From Nitrososphaerota archaeon (GTDB lineage Archaea > Thermoproteota > Nitrososphaeria_A > Caldarchaeales > Calditenuaceae), in the NCBI GenBank assembly GCA_009889515.1, contig WUQR01000139.1:1-64000 (forward strand): 64,000 nucleotides of DNA. Direction: 5' to 3'. The translations under genes and the position numbers were made by a program. Positions within the stretch are counted from its first letter, which is position 1, and each line of letters starts with the position of its first letter. Below, piece by piece: positions 9,783 through 18,563 of this stretch. A model generated the notes under the pieces. The model searched no databases, was not told the origin of the DNA, and worked only from the letters and a program-made list of their open reading frames with translations.

Positions 9783-10685
9783 ATGCCCTTCTACAGCTAC
9801 GACGATGTCCTACGTATATCGAAGCTGATCCAAGAGATGCCGTGTGAGATAAGCGAGGAATTAAGGGGGTGGAATTGGCATAATCCACCGCTCCTCCCAG
9901 CCTATACGACTCAGATAAACGTTTCTGATCTAAGCTTCTCCTGCCAGACGGGTAGGCTAGCGTTTCTGCGGTATAAAATGAAGGTGAAGGAACAGGGTGA
10001 TGAGAGGCTCCATTTTGGGTCCTTCATCCATAAAGTAATCTCAATGGCCACATCTACTGCTAAATCGCTACTCTACAGTTCAACCATGCAGAACGGTGGT
10101 GAGCTCTATGAAAAGATGACGAAGAGAATGGAAGACATATTATCTGTACGGGGCCTCCCAGAGAGTTACATTAAAGCTTTCAAAGCCCTGTGGAATAGGG
10201 CGGCGCTGACTTATGCGTCCTCACTTGACAAGGTTCTCGAACTCTCAAAATATTTGAGCATAGATGGGCTGGTCAGTAGAGTAGTCCCATGGATCTGCGA
10301 GTTTCCCTTAGATGGTAGATTACTCGGATTAAATAGAGCTGTCAGAATAGATGCTCTGGTCCCTCCAACACTAATTATAGAATTCAAGACGAGAAGACCA
10401 AACAGGAACGTAGAGGTTGCGCTAGCCGCATATGCGCTTATCTTTGAGTGCTCATATAGAATACCAGTCAATCACGCCGTTATTTTATATATAGAGTTTG
10501 CACCAGATGCAAGTTCCTTCAAAACTTATGAGAAAGTGCTAAGAATAGACGACTCCTTAAGGCTTGAGTTCGTAGAGAAGAGGGACCTCTACGCAAGTAA
10601 AGCATACCTAGACGTTGATCCGGGCTTACCCGCGGACTGTGATCCTTACTGCCCTTATTTGGGCGTGTGTAGAGATGGGCGCTAA
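9783..10685 (+). CDS. csa1: Csa1, Cas4-family adaptation nuclease
   Basis: A 300-residue protein of the Csa1 branch of Cas4-like PD-(D/E)xK nucleases. A lone N-terminal cysteine (C54) and the C-terminal cluster CDPYCPYLGVC at 286-296 form the Fe-S ligands. The nuclease core includes RIDAL and IIEFKTRR. Subtype I-A adaptation operons carry both Csa1 and Cas4, which trim prespacers and define PAM and orientation. It is the first gene of the csa1-cas1-cas2-cas4 run. Its end overlaps the start of cas1 by 11 nt. Confidence 0.88.
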   Translation: MPFYSYDDVLRISKLIQEMPCEISEELRGWNWHNPPLLPAYTTQINVSDLSFSCQTGRLAFLRYKMKVKEQGDERLHFGSFIHKVISMATSTAKSLLYSSTMQNGGELYEKMTKRMEDILSVRGLPESYIKAFKALWNRAALTYASSLDKVLELSKYLSIDGLVSRVVPWICEFPLDGRLLGLNRAVRIDALVPPTLIIEFKTRRPNRNVEVALAAYALIFECSYRIPVNHAVILYIEFAPDASSFKTYEKVLRIDDSLRLEFVEKRDLYASKAYLDVDPGLPADCDPYCPYLGVCRDGR

Positions 10686-11664
10686 AGCGGCACTTATCGA
10701 GCAGTATGGCGCTTTTCTGGGGGTGAGGCAGGGCAGGTTTGTTCTAAAGACGGGGAAGGAGATAAAGTGGGATCTGTCACCAGTTGAGCTAGAGAGTATC
10801 GTGATAGTCAGTGAGGGAGTTCAGATCTCTTCGGCGGCCATAATGCTGGCCATGTCATTCGGGATTGACTTGGTGTTCATGCGCGGCTCTAAGCCGGTGG
10901 GAAGGATAATACCATACAAGTATGGCACGTTGATGAGGAATTGGGCCCTCCAAGTCAAGCTTCATGAGAGTGGAGGCTCCGTCTTTATAGCCAAGAAGAT
11001 TTTGGAGGGTAAGCTCCATAATCAGAGGATGGTCTTGCTCGAATATGCTAGGAGGTTTAGGGGGAGTGGAAGAGATGCTGGATTATTGGAGGAGAAGTCG
11101 GCAGAGATTATGGATCGGATGATCGAGCTGGGAAGAGCATGTAGTGTGGAGGAGTTAATCGTGGTGGAGGGTCACGCTGCAAAGGCGTACTGGACAGGCA
11201 TCTCCCATATTCTTCCTGAGGAGATAGGTTTTAACCATCGGTATACCAGAAGTAATCCTCCGCCAGGCGAGCTGGACCCATTTAACATCGCCCTAAACAT
11301 AGGGTATGGTCTTTTGAGGAAGGAGGTTTGGAGAGCTGTCTTCTTGGCGGGGCTGAACCCCTACCTCGGCTTCCTACACAAGCCCAGAGGTGGGAGACCT
11401 GCGCTGGTTCTCGACCTAATGGAGGAGTTCAGGCCGGTATCGGTGGATAGACCGCTAGTCGGGCTGGCCAAAACAGATAAGAAAGTCATGCTCGAGCTCG
11501 CTAAGAAAGACGGCGGTGCATCTAGGATCATATGGTCGCACATACTCAAATACATGAAGGAGAGCAGCCCTCCTCACACGGAGCTAATAAATTCTCAGGC
11601 AAGGAAGCTAGTCCTTCATATCCAAGGTGTACACAAGTACGAGCCGTATAAGTCTAGGTGGTGA
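10675..11664 (+). CDS. cas1: Cas1 integrase
   Basis: A 329-residue CRISPR integrase. Metal ligands are E165 (VVEGHAAKAYW), H235 (LGFLHKPRGGRP) and E250 (DLMEEFRP). I take the ATG at 10675, because upstream in-frame codons only re-read the end of csa1 and this start matches the usual Cas1 N-terminus. It inserts new spacers at the leader end with Cas2. The overlaps with csa1 and cas2 (7 nt) show tight coupling. Confidence 0.95.
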   Translation: MGAKAALIEQYGAFLGVRQGRFVLKTGKEIKWDLSPVELESIVIVSEGVQISSAAIMLAMSFGIDLVFMRGSKPVGRIIPYKYGTLMRNWALQVKLHESGGSVFIAKKILEGKLHNQRMVLLEYARRFRGSGRDAGLLEEKSAEIMDRMIELGRACSVEELIVVEGHAAKAYWTGISHILPEEIGFNHRYTRSNPPPGELDPFNIALNIGYGLLRKEVWRAVFLAGLNPYLGFLHKPRGGRPALVLDLMEEFRPVSVDRPLVGLAKTDKKVMLELAKKDGGASRIIWSHILKYMKESSPPHTELINSQARKLVLHIQGVHKYEPYKSRW

Positions 11665-11942
11665 GCCTGCTTACGCTCGTGATCTACGATATCACAGACG
11701 ACGAGTTGAGAAATAAAGTTGCTAGCTTTCTCAAACTTAAAGGGTTGAAGCGAATTCAGAAGAGCGCTTTTCTGGGAGATCTCACTCAGAGTGAGAGGGT
11801 TAACCTTGAAGCTGGGATCCGGCGCCTGATCAAAGACGCTAAGGCGAACGTACAAATCTACCCCTTAACACCCGCCAGCTACAGCCAGAGGACGGTCATA
11901 GGCGTAGAGATGAGCTACGAGGATGAGGGGTACCTGGTGTAG
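11658..11942 (+). CDS. cas2: Cas2
   Basis: A 94-residue ferredoxin-fold protein with the Cas2 first strand LLTLVIYDITDD (conserved D11). It forms the structural centre of the Cas1-Cas2 integration complex. The length is normal for the family. The start overlaps the cas1 end by 7 nt. Confidence 0.93.
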   Translation: MVSLLTLVIYDITDDELRNKVASFLKLKGLKRIQKSAFLGDLTQSERVNLEAGIRRLIKDAKANVQIYPLTPASYSQRTVIGVEMSYEDEGYLV

Positions 11943-11945
11943 TCC

Positions 11946-12533
11946 TTGAGCTGTGATGAGGGAGACATAACCGTTGTAGAGCTTAAGAGATACGCATACT
12001 GCCCCCGCATAGTGTTCATCACACATGTCCTCCACTTGGATGAGGTGGTGAGTGAGGCGATGGAAGCAGGGCTCGAGCAGCATGACGAGGCCGTAATAAC
12101 CCCCCTCATCGCGAAGTTGAAGGCTCTGAGGGTTCTAAGATCCGTCGAGCTCCGGAGTGAGAGGCTTAAAATAAGCGGCAAGCCAGACTATTTAGTAATA
12201 ACGAGGAATAGAGAGTATGTTCCAGTCGAGGTTAAATGGGCTTCCTCAGATAAGGGGCGCGGAAGGTGGGACCACAAACTACAGCTTACAGCCTACGCTC
12301 TCCTGATCGAGGAAAACTTCAAAACATCGGTCAAGAGAGGATACATCTACTATTTGAAAGACAAACGTGTTGCAGAACTAGTGATCGATGAGGGATTGAA
12401 AAACCTCACAAGAAAAATCATAGACAACATGCATAAGATGATTCTAGAAGAAAGGGATCCGGGAATAATTACCCCACCATCCAAATGTGTAAACTGTGGG
12501 TATAGGGCTTACTGTAGACCGGGGCTAAGCTGA
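11946..12533 (+). CDS. cas4: Cas4 exonuclease
   Basis: A 195-residue Cas4 with a TTG start 3 nt after cas2. Fe-S ligands are one N-terminal Cys (KRYAYCPR, C19) and three C-terminal Cys in KCVNCGYRAYC. The PD-(D/E)xK core includes GKPDYLV and PVEVKWA. It processes prespacers with Cas1-Cas2. It is the second Cas4-family protein in the operon besides Csa1. The leader of array 2 follows directly. Confidence 0.93.
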   Translation: MSCDEGDITVVELKRYAYCPRIVFITHVLHLDEVVSEAMEAGLEQHDEAVITPLIAKLKALRVLRSVELRSERLKISGKPDYLVITRNREYVPVEVKWASSDKGRGRWDHKLQLTAYALLIEENFKTSVKRGYIYYLKDKRVAELVIDEGLKNLTRKIIDNMHKMILEERDPGIITPPSKCVNCGYRAYCRPGLS

Positions 12534-12691
12534 GATAGGTCGCAGGAGACCTATATAAAGGAAGCCAGTCCAGGCGGGGTCCTGAAAATCAAAAATGCAC
12601 AGAACACCAGAGAATAAACGTCCTACTAACGGCAAGCCAGAAAAGCATGATAAATTTATATACAACCACATAACCAAAATAAATAGCTTCA
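12534..12691 (+). promoter_or_regulatory. Leader of array 2 with promoter and palindrome
   Basis: A 158-nt AT-rich leader between cas4 and the first repeat. The proximal TATA AAATTTATATAC (12651-12662) is spaced to start transcription just before repeat 1 at 12692. A second TATA, CTATATAAAG at 12551-12560, is overlapped by a perfect inverted repeat, ATAGGTC-6 nt-GACCTAT (12535-12554). That placement suggests an operator. It may also be part of the Cas1 docking sequence. Confidence 0.7.
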
Positions 12692-14697
12692 CTTGAATCC
12701 TTGAAGGAATTGAAAGCTGAATCACCTCCGGTAATACTCTCGCCTCGATATAATACACTTGAATCCTTGAAGGAATTGAAAGATTATCGTGGCCGATATT
12801 GTAGTTGTAAGGTGTACGTTGTAACTTGAATCCTTGAAGGAATTGAAAGGAACCCTGCAAAACCGTATTTCCTCCTCACTCATTCCCATTCTTGAATCCT
12901 TGAAGGAATTGAAAGGAAGCATGGACTTGGGCTGAATTCAGCATAAGCGACTTTAACTTGAATCCTTGAAGGAATTGAAAGGTTTGGGAGAGCAGGTATT
13001 CGGCCAGAGCGTCTTCTCTTCTTGAATCCTTGAAGGAATTGAAAGTGGTCGAGGTGTCTTGGGTTGTCGGGGCCCGTGATTAAGACTCTTGAATCCTTGA
13101 AGGAATTGAAAGGCAATATCGTCATTAGCATCTCCCCCGCTTTTTGCGCGTCTCTTGAATCCTTGAAGGAATTGAAAGAGAACCAGTAAAGCAGTCAAGA
13201 TAGTCATAGAGCTAGGCGACTTGAATCCTTGAAGGAATTGAAAGTAATACACGTCTTGTCTAGTTATTGCTGCTGATGCTGTAATTACCTTGAATCCTTG
13301 AAGGAATTGAAAGATGCATATGTGGAGAGCGTGGCTGAGCGGAGAAACATACTCTTGAATCCTTGAAGGAATTGAAAGAGCACTTCCAACCTGTCCTCTA
13401 ATTCCTTTACCCGTCTTCTTGAATCCTTGAAGGAATTGAAAGTTTATTATGAATGTCTTGGCTAAATCAGTCTGCGATACTTGAATCCTTGAAGGAATTG
13501 AAAGTTTTAATTGAATCCTCTGCGCTACTCACGTACATAATCCCTTGAATCCTTGAAGGAATTGAAAGAAGACCGTAGTTTATTTTTGGTTGTGTTGTTA
13601 TAGTTTAGTTCCTTGAATCCTTGAAGGAATTGAAAGATCACACGCATCGCATCCTTGCCCTGAATCCCAAACTGGGCCCTTGAATCCTTGAAGGAATTGA
13701 AAGTAATGTCAATTCATAAGTCATGCTTCTCGGCTCATAACCAACTTGAATCCTTGAAGGAATTGAAAGTTTATAATATCGGCGGCGCCGCTAAGGCTTA
13801 GTATGGTTACACTTGAATCCTTGAAGGAATTGAAAGTGAATATGGATATAGGTTATGGATTGAAGTTGTGGCATGTTTTGCTTGAATCCTTGAAGGAATT
13901 GAAAGTGTTGGTGAGGTTAAGGCGTGAGTTTGTTAGCGGTTTGCTTATCTTGAATCCTTGAAGGAATTGAAAGTTAGGTACGTTGATAATGATACTTACG
14001 TTTATATTGCTTACTTGAATCCTTGAAGGAATTGAAAGTTATTCACAACATTTAACACCGCCAAGGTTTCAGCTATGTAGCTTGAATCCTTGAAGGAATT
14101 GAAAGTAACTTGACAGGCGCAGCCGACTTGCTGCGTGAGTTTAACACCATCTTGAATCCTTGAAGGAATTGAAAGAATGTTATCAGGTGATTAGGCTCAA
14201 ACACGTATGGCTGTCTTGAATCCTTGAAGGAATTGAAAGGAGTACGATGCCTTGTCCCGGCCAGATAACACCGTTGCCACCACCTTGAATCCTTGAAGGA
14301 ATTGAAAGACTTGCGATTCTTCTCCTATCTGTCGTACCGCCTTTACTTCTTGAATCCTTGAAGGAATTGAAAGTCATTTCTTAAGCCTCAAAACACGCTT
14401 AAGTTTATCTTTACTTGAATCCTTGAAGGAATTGAAAGCCAATGGGTCTTCAAGATAGATGTGCTCCCCCTCTTCGCTTGAATCCTTGAAGGAATTGAAA
14501 GTTCCTTTCTTCCTCGAAATGATACCGCCGCATGAAACACTTGAATCCTTGAAGGAATTGAAAGAGTATTCTGTTTCATCGAGGCATAGGGTTGGGCTGA
14601 AATCCCTTGAATCCTTGAAGGAATTGAAAGCAATAGCGTTCAACCCGTGGACAAACCCGGAGCAGCAAATCACTTGAATCCTTGAAGGAATTGAAAG
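12692..14697 (+). CRISPR. CRISPR array 2
   Basis: Thirty-one repeats of 25 nt, from 12692, 12758, 12825 and so on to 14673, all seemingly identical, with 30 spacers of about 37-45 nt. The orientation is rightward: the leader with promoter is on the left and the repeat ends in GAAGGAATTGAAAG. It stands directly downstream of cas4, the usual place for a leader served by that adaptation operon. Unlike array 1 it has no decayed terminal repeat. It stops abruptly against the coding-like sequence at 14698. Confidence 0.98.
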
Positions 14698-14823
14698 ATA
14701 TTGACGGGAGACCCAGTAGTTACATACACCTACACAAAGCTTGACGAGGAGAACTACGAAATCGATATACGTGTTAGCGGTAGTATCGAGGGCAGGAAGT
14801 CTTTTAAGGACTTTGTGAGTTGA
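14698..14823 (+). pseudogene. ORF fragment truncated by array 2
   Basis: A reading frame of about 41 codons opens at the first base after the last repeat and ends at TGA 14821-14823. It contains LDEENYEIDIRVSG and SIEGRKSFKDFVS, with ordinary protein composition. A TTG at 14701 is the only possible start. The frame is closed by a TGA inside the repeat, so any upstream part of the gene is missing. It overlaps the next ORF (TTG at 14820) by 4 nt, as in an operon. Family not recognised. Confidence 0.5.
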
Positions 14824-15250
14824 GGAGACCGCCTAGGCTTAAAAACCTTGAGAAGGTGGCCGAGGCTCTAATCGTAATGAAGTCTTTTAGACAGCTCTTT
14901 AGCGAGACTATTGATGAGGTTAAGGTCACCATCTCTTATGACAAAGTTACGGTCAAGTCCCACTCTAAGGACGGCTCTATGGAGATTTCCGCTAGGGCGA
15001 TAACAGAGGTAGAGGGAGTTGAATACGGATACTTTAATGGGGTGTTAATCTATGAGCTTATAAAGCCCTTACAAAATAGCGCCTCTATAGAGGTAAGGCT
15101 ATACAAACCAGCCAACGCAACTCAGCCGTATCAAAGTCTTCTAGAATCACAGCTTACACCAAGAATGGGGAGATAGGATGCATAATCGCACCTAGACCCC
15201 ACGATGGAAAGGAGTGGCAGGTGTTTAGCATGGTAAATACGGATACATAG
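14820..15250 (+). pseudogene. Frameshifted hypothetical gene after array 2
   Basis: The first frame (TTG 14820 to TAG 15176) codes for 118 residues with good protein character up to about residue 100. Then another frame, open from about 15110 to the TAG at 15248-15250, continues with plausible sequence (SRITAYTKNGEIGCI, PRPHDGKEWQVFSM). A single frameshift near 15115-15135 explains this, and the rebuilt protein would be about 143 residues. Family unknown. A sequencing error or programmed shift is possible, but the truncated neighbour favours decay. Confidence 0.55.
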
Positions 15251-15268
15251 ACACTTATACCGTAGAAC

Positions 15269-16075
15269 ATGGATATTTCATTAGTCGGTATGTTAGAACG
15301 GGGCTGGCTGGACTGGTATCAGAGAATACTCAGGGACTTCGGCTTTCCCCCTGAGAGGGATGAGGAGGCCGCCGAGATACTCTCCAGCTTCATGTCGGAT
15401 AAGAGGTGTCTGAGGGAGGAGCTGGTCTCGAGGCTCAGCAGGGCCAGATGCGTAGTGGTGGTGGGCGCATACGACACAGTCGGCGAAGAAGCTAGAATCC
15501 TCGCCGAAAACTTGGACAAGGGCGTGGCAGTTATCTCTGCCGATACTGCGACTACACCCCTGCTCGAGGCGGGAGTCACACCAGACATAGTCGTGACGGA
15601 CTTGGACGGCGTCTTCGAGGACATACACGAGTGCTGGAGGAGGGGCTCGGTCGTGGTTGTCCACGCCCACGGAGACAACATCGAGAGGCTCAGACAATAC
15701 CTCCCACTGCTGCCCGAGCGCGTCGAGGCCACCTGCCAATGCACCCCACGGGGCCACATACACAACTTCGGCGGATTCACCGACGGCGACAGGGCAGCGT
15801 TCCTCGCAGCGGCCCTCGGCGCCAGAAAAATAGTAACCATCGGAATGTGCCTCACCTGCCGTATAGGAAGATTCTCAGCCGAGCTGAAGGCGTCCAGCCC
15901 AGACTGGCTCCGTATGAAGAGGATGAAGCTCGACTACGCCCACAGGCTCCTCTCCTGGCTCGCCGAGACAAGACAGGACATAGAATTCATAGACGCCACC
16001 CAGGCCGAGTGGCAGCTCCCCCAAGGCTTCAAGAAGAAACCGCTCAAAGAGGCCCTAAGCGCCTTAAAGCCCTGA
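15269..16075 (+). CDS. mptE: 6-hydroxymethyl-7,8-dihydropterin pyrophosphokinase (MptE-like)
   Basis: A 268-residue protein of the DUF115/MptE family. Signatures are VVVVGAYDT (about 62-70), TPDIVVTDLDG (about 103-113) and VVHAHGDN (about 128-135). The archaeal enzyme transfers pyrophosphate to 6-hydroxymethyl-dihydropterin on the way to tetrahydromethanopterin-type or folate-type cofactors. A second pterin-pathway gene lies at 43312-44253. The ATG at 15269 begins the conserved region after the decayed ORFs, and the gene is intact. Confidence 0.85.
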   Translation: MDISLVGMLERGWLDWYQRILRDFGFPPERDEEAAEILSSFMSDKRCLREELVSRLSRARCVVVVGAYDTVGEEARILAENLDKGVAVISADTATTPLLEAGVTPDIVVTDLDGVFEDIHECWRRGSVVVVHAHGDNIERLRQYLPLLPERVEATCQCTPRGHIHNFGGFTDGDRAAFLAAALGARKIVTIGMCLTCRIGRFSAELKASSPDWLRMKRMKLDYAHRLLSWLAETRQDIEFIDATQAEWQLPQGFKKKPLKEALSALKP

Positions 16076-16108
16076 AGGCAAGCTTCTCCATACAATCAAT
16101 CTCAGAAA

Positions 16109-16119
16109 ATAATTTAAAC
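16109..16119 (+). promoter_or_regulatory. TATA box of the trypsin-like protease gene
   Basis: ATAATTTAAAC is centred about 27 nt before the ATG at 16141. This supports that start and a leaderless transcript, and rejects the much longer frame that overlaps mptE. Confidence 0.55.
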
Positions 16120-16140
16120 GCGCTGAGGCAATCTATAGCC

Positions 16141-17028
16141 ATGGCTCTAAACATCCTAGGATGCGTACGCACATCGGTACACGTAGCCATGGTTGTGATG
16201 CTCTTCATGCTGGTGGCTCTCACACCTTTCTCGGCGGTCCAGTATGGTGAGCCTGACGGTAACGCTCATCCGTATGTCGGCCTCGTAGTCTTCTATGATG
16301 AGAACAAGGTGCCGCTCTGGCGCTGCACCGGTACGCTGGTCGCGCCAACTATTCTCCTCACTGCAGGTCACTGTACGGGATACGACCCTGAATCAGGCAT
16401 AAAGCCATCCTACGCGCAGGTCTGGTTCGATGCGGGGCCAATTCGTTGGGGGAACTATCCTGGCGACGGATCCTGTGTTGGGTATAGGGGCTATCCATGC
16501 TCGGGCGGCTACTGGGGCAAGCCTGTCCCCCACCCAGAATGGACCGGCTACCTAACCATCCCGAATACTCATGACATAGGTGTTGTCGTGCTTAAGAAGC
16601 CTGTAACCAATAGGGGCTTCGGCAAGCTGGCACCGGCCGGATATCTTGACGCCCTAGCTACACTGCGCGGACTACAGGAAGTACAGTTCACGGTTGTCGG
16701 CTACGGGCTCCAGCTGGTGAAGCCCATCTACATGGGCATACGTGAGCGGTACAATGCGACGGTCACTCTCATAAATCTGCGGAGCGCCCTCACTGACGGC
16801 TACAACCTCCAATACTCTAATGACCCCGGCCTCGGCACTGGGCCAGGCGGCACTTGCTTCGGCGACTCCGGTGGCCCAGTCCTACACAGGAATGAGAATG
16901 GTGAGGAGCTGATAGTGGCGGTAAACAGCTTCGTGCTGAACGTCAATTGTAAGGGCTCGGCCTTTGCCTACAGGACAGACATCCGCGACTCACTAGAGTT
17001 CCTAGCAGGCTTCGGCGTCACACCGTAA
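16141..17028 (+). CDS. Secreted trypsin-like serine protease (family S1)
   Basis: A 295-residue exported protease. A hydrophobic segment at about 14-32 is the signal peptide. The catalytic triad is complete: H77 in LLTAGHC, D145 in THDIGVVVL and S243 in CFGDSGGPV. The H77-linked cysteines (C62/C78) resemble the standard S1 disulfide, and four further cysteines lie at about 112, 120, 239 and 273. Chymotrypsin-fold S1 proteases are common in eukaryotes and bacteria and uncommon in archaea, so acquisition by transfer is likely. It may be functionally paired with the small exported protein downstream. Confidence 0.88.
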   Translation: MALNILGCVRTSVHVAMVVMLFMLVALTPFSAVQYGEPDGNAHPYVGLVVFYDENKVPLWRCTGTLVAPTILLTAGHCTGYDPESGIKPSYAQVWFDAGPIRWGNYPGDGSCVGYRGYPCSGGYWGKPVPHPEWTGYLTIPNTHDIGVVVLKKPVTNRGFGKLAPAGYLDALATLRGLQEVQFTVVGYGLQLVKPIYMGIRERYNATVTLINLRSALTDGYNLQYSNDPGLGTGPGGTCFGDSGGPVLHRNENGEELIVAVNSFVLNVNCKGSAFAYRTDIRDSLEFLAGFGVTP

Positions 17029-17039
17029 CCCCCACACCC

Positions 17040-17070
17040 GCAGCAGACAAATGGTCTTTGGGGCTGCTGC
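17040..17070 (+). terminator. Hairpin after the protease gene
   Basis: A perfect 7-bp inverted repeat GCAGCAG/CTGCTGC with a 17-nt loop starts 12 nt after the protease stop. It is probably a 3'-end or terminator structure. No strong T-run follows at once; T-rich sequence appears about 25 nt later. Confidence 0.4.
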
Positions 17071-17131
17071 CTACTGTCATCCTTGTGATTGACAAGTTTT
17101 ATCTACCTGTTTTTACATTCTTCTTTTTGCA

Positions 17132-17650
17132 ATGAAGAGAGTTTTGTTAGGCATAGCCGCTGTCGTTGCAGTGGTAGTCTTTTTGGCCGCTGTGGCAACA
17201 GCCGCTCCCCCACAGCCAATATTAGATGTGACTGTCACAGCCCATAGTCATGAACACTGCCAGGGCTTCATATACACTGCTGGAGAAAACCTCATCACCA
17301 GAAACCGCATGTACCATGGAACTGTCGAAGACATAGATAGAGATGGAAAGGGTGAAACAATAGTCATTATAGAAGACTCGGTATGTAAGCGGCCGTGCAG
17401 TCTTGTCGGGATGGAGGGGCGTAATAGCGGCGTGTTCATCATCTATTTGAGTGGTGGCAAGGTTGTTGAGGGCAGGTTTGAGGGCAGATTGATGGACGGC
17501 GGACTACTTAGCGGCAGCTGGCAGATAACTAGGGTGGCTGAAAGACTAGGCGACCCTCTCACACACGGCCACGGCTCCGGAACATACACTGGCCAAATAA
17601 CTGGTGATGGTTCCTTCTATTTAGAACTGGTAGGCAGCATCGACCTTTAA
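17132..17650 (+). CDS. Small exported protein of unknown function
   Basis: 172 residues with a clear signal peptide (KR, then a hydrophobic run to about 22, then ATAAPP). The mature part is beta-rich, begins with a His-rich stretch (TAHSHEHC) and has three cysteines (C45, C87, C91), with a CKRPC pair in the middle. Glycine-rich repeats such as FEGRLMDGG and GTYTGQITGDG resemble bacterial secreted beta-barrel domains. No family recognised. It has its own TATA-like TTTTAT about 30 nt before the ATG. It lies next to the trypsin-like gene, so it could be a substrate or inhibitor, but nothing in the sequence shows this. Confidence 0.75.
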   Translation: MKRVLLGIAAVVAVVVFLAAVATAAPPQPILDVTVTAHSHEHCQGFIYTAGENLITRNRMYHGTVEDIDRDGKGETIVIIEDSVCKRPCSLVGMEGRNSGVFIIYLSGGKVVEGRFEGRLMDGGLLSGSWQITRVAERLGDPLTHGHGSGTYTGQITGDGSFYLELVGSIDL

Positions 17651-17696
17651 AATCCCATCATTTTTCTACAAAATGTTGATGCCTGCTGGGCTCCTT

Positions 17697-18482
17697 TTAG
17701 AGGAGTGCTTCGTCGAGGTAGTGGGCGCATCTGCATCCGCGTGTCTCGGGTATGGCTGGTATGACGCGGGCGAGTAGTTTCTGGACCTTCTCAACGTTTG
17801 CAGCCATTGTCTTGACCACTTCCTCAGCGGTTACTCTCCACCCCTCCTTCCAGCAGTCGTAATCCGTGATCATGGCTATTGTTAGGTAGCACATTCTAGC
17901 CTCTCTGGCGAGCGTGACCTCGGGGACGAGTGTCATGCCGATTATGTGGCCGCCCCAGGCCCTGAACATGTTGGACTCGGCGCGTGTGGAGAATCTTGGG
18001 CCCTGGATGCAGACGTATGTTCCGCCCTTGTGTATTGGGAGGCCGAGCCTGAGGGCCTCGCTGTAGACGATGTCGGTCAGCTCTGGGCAGAAGGGGTCTG
18101 CCATGGATATGTGGGCTACTTGGCCGCCGTCGTAGAATGTTGAGGCCCTCCCATACGTCCGGTCGATGAACTGGTCGGGGAGGACCAGCTCGCCCGGCCT
18201 ATACTCCTCCTGCAGGCTCCCAACAGCGCTCGGAGCTAACACCCTCTCCACACCCTGCTCCTTCAGGGCCCAGATATTCGCCCTGTAGTTGATCATGTGG
18301 GGTGGTATGCTGTGGCCGACTCCATGTCTTGGTAGGAAGACGACCCTGTGGGGGCCCATCTTCCCTACAGTTAGGGCCGCGCTCGGCGCGCCATATGGCG
18401 TGTAGGCTTTAACCTGCCTAGCCTCGCTGAGCATCTCGGCGCTGTAGATTCCAGACCCACCAACTAGGCCTATGACCGCCAT
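17697..18482 (-). CDS. mtnP: S-methyl-5'-thioadenosine phosphorylase
   Basis: A 261-residue purine nucleoside phosphorylase of the MTAP type. Motifs are IGLVGGSGIYS at the N-terminus, FLPRHGVGHSIPPH near 49-62 (phosphate and ribose site), PRFSTRAE near 166, and IGMTLVPEV followed by ITDYDCW. It splits methylthioadenosine, a by-product of polyamine synthesis and SAM use, into adenine and methylthioribose-1-phosphate. A TATA-like ATTTTATAAG lies about 30 nt upstream of the ATG. The C-terminus has extra cysteines (CRCAH) as in thermophilic archaeal MTAPs that use disulfides for stability. Confidence 0.93.
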   Translation of the reverse strand: MAVIGLVGGSGIYSAEMLSEARQVKAYTPYGAPSAALTVGKMGPHRVVFLPRHGVGHSIPPHMINYRANIWALKEQGVERVLAPSAVGSLQEEYRPGELVLPDQFIDRTYGRASTFYDGGQVAHISMADPFCPELTDIVYSEALRLGLPIHKGGTYVCIQGPRFSTRAESNMFRAWGGHIIGMTLVPEVTLAREARMCYLTIAMITDYDCWKEGWRVTAEEVVKTMAANVEKVQKLLARVIPAIPETRGCRCAHYLDEALL

Positions 18483-18563
18483 CGGAGAGGAGCCGCGCTG
18501 CGAGTCTTATAAAATGTTTCAGCCCCTCCCCACCCTGCTGGAGATGTTCAAAGGCGTGGAGGT

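Noticed and set aside
10615-10674. Extended Cas1 start
   Set aside because: The extra 20 codons re-read the csa1 C-terminus and are not like Cas1; ATG 10675 fits the family.
13505-13543. Spacer containing TTGAATCCT, like the repeat start
   Set aside because: Only nine bases match and spacing of neighbouring repeats is normal, so it is not a hidden partial repeat.
12525-14677. Several ORFs across array 2 with repeated SIPSRIQ, FQFLQGFK or FNSFKDS
   Set aside because: Artefacts of the 25-nt repeat read in different frames.
15631-16140. Long N-terminal extension of the trypsin-like protease frame
   Set aside because: Overlaps mptE, is Arg/Pro-rich nonsense, and a TATA box directly precedes the ATG at 16141.
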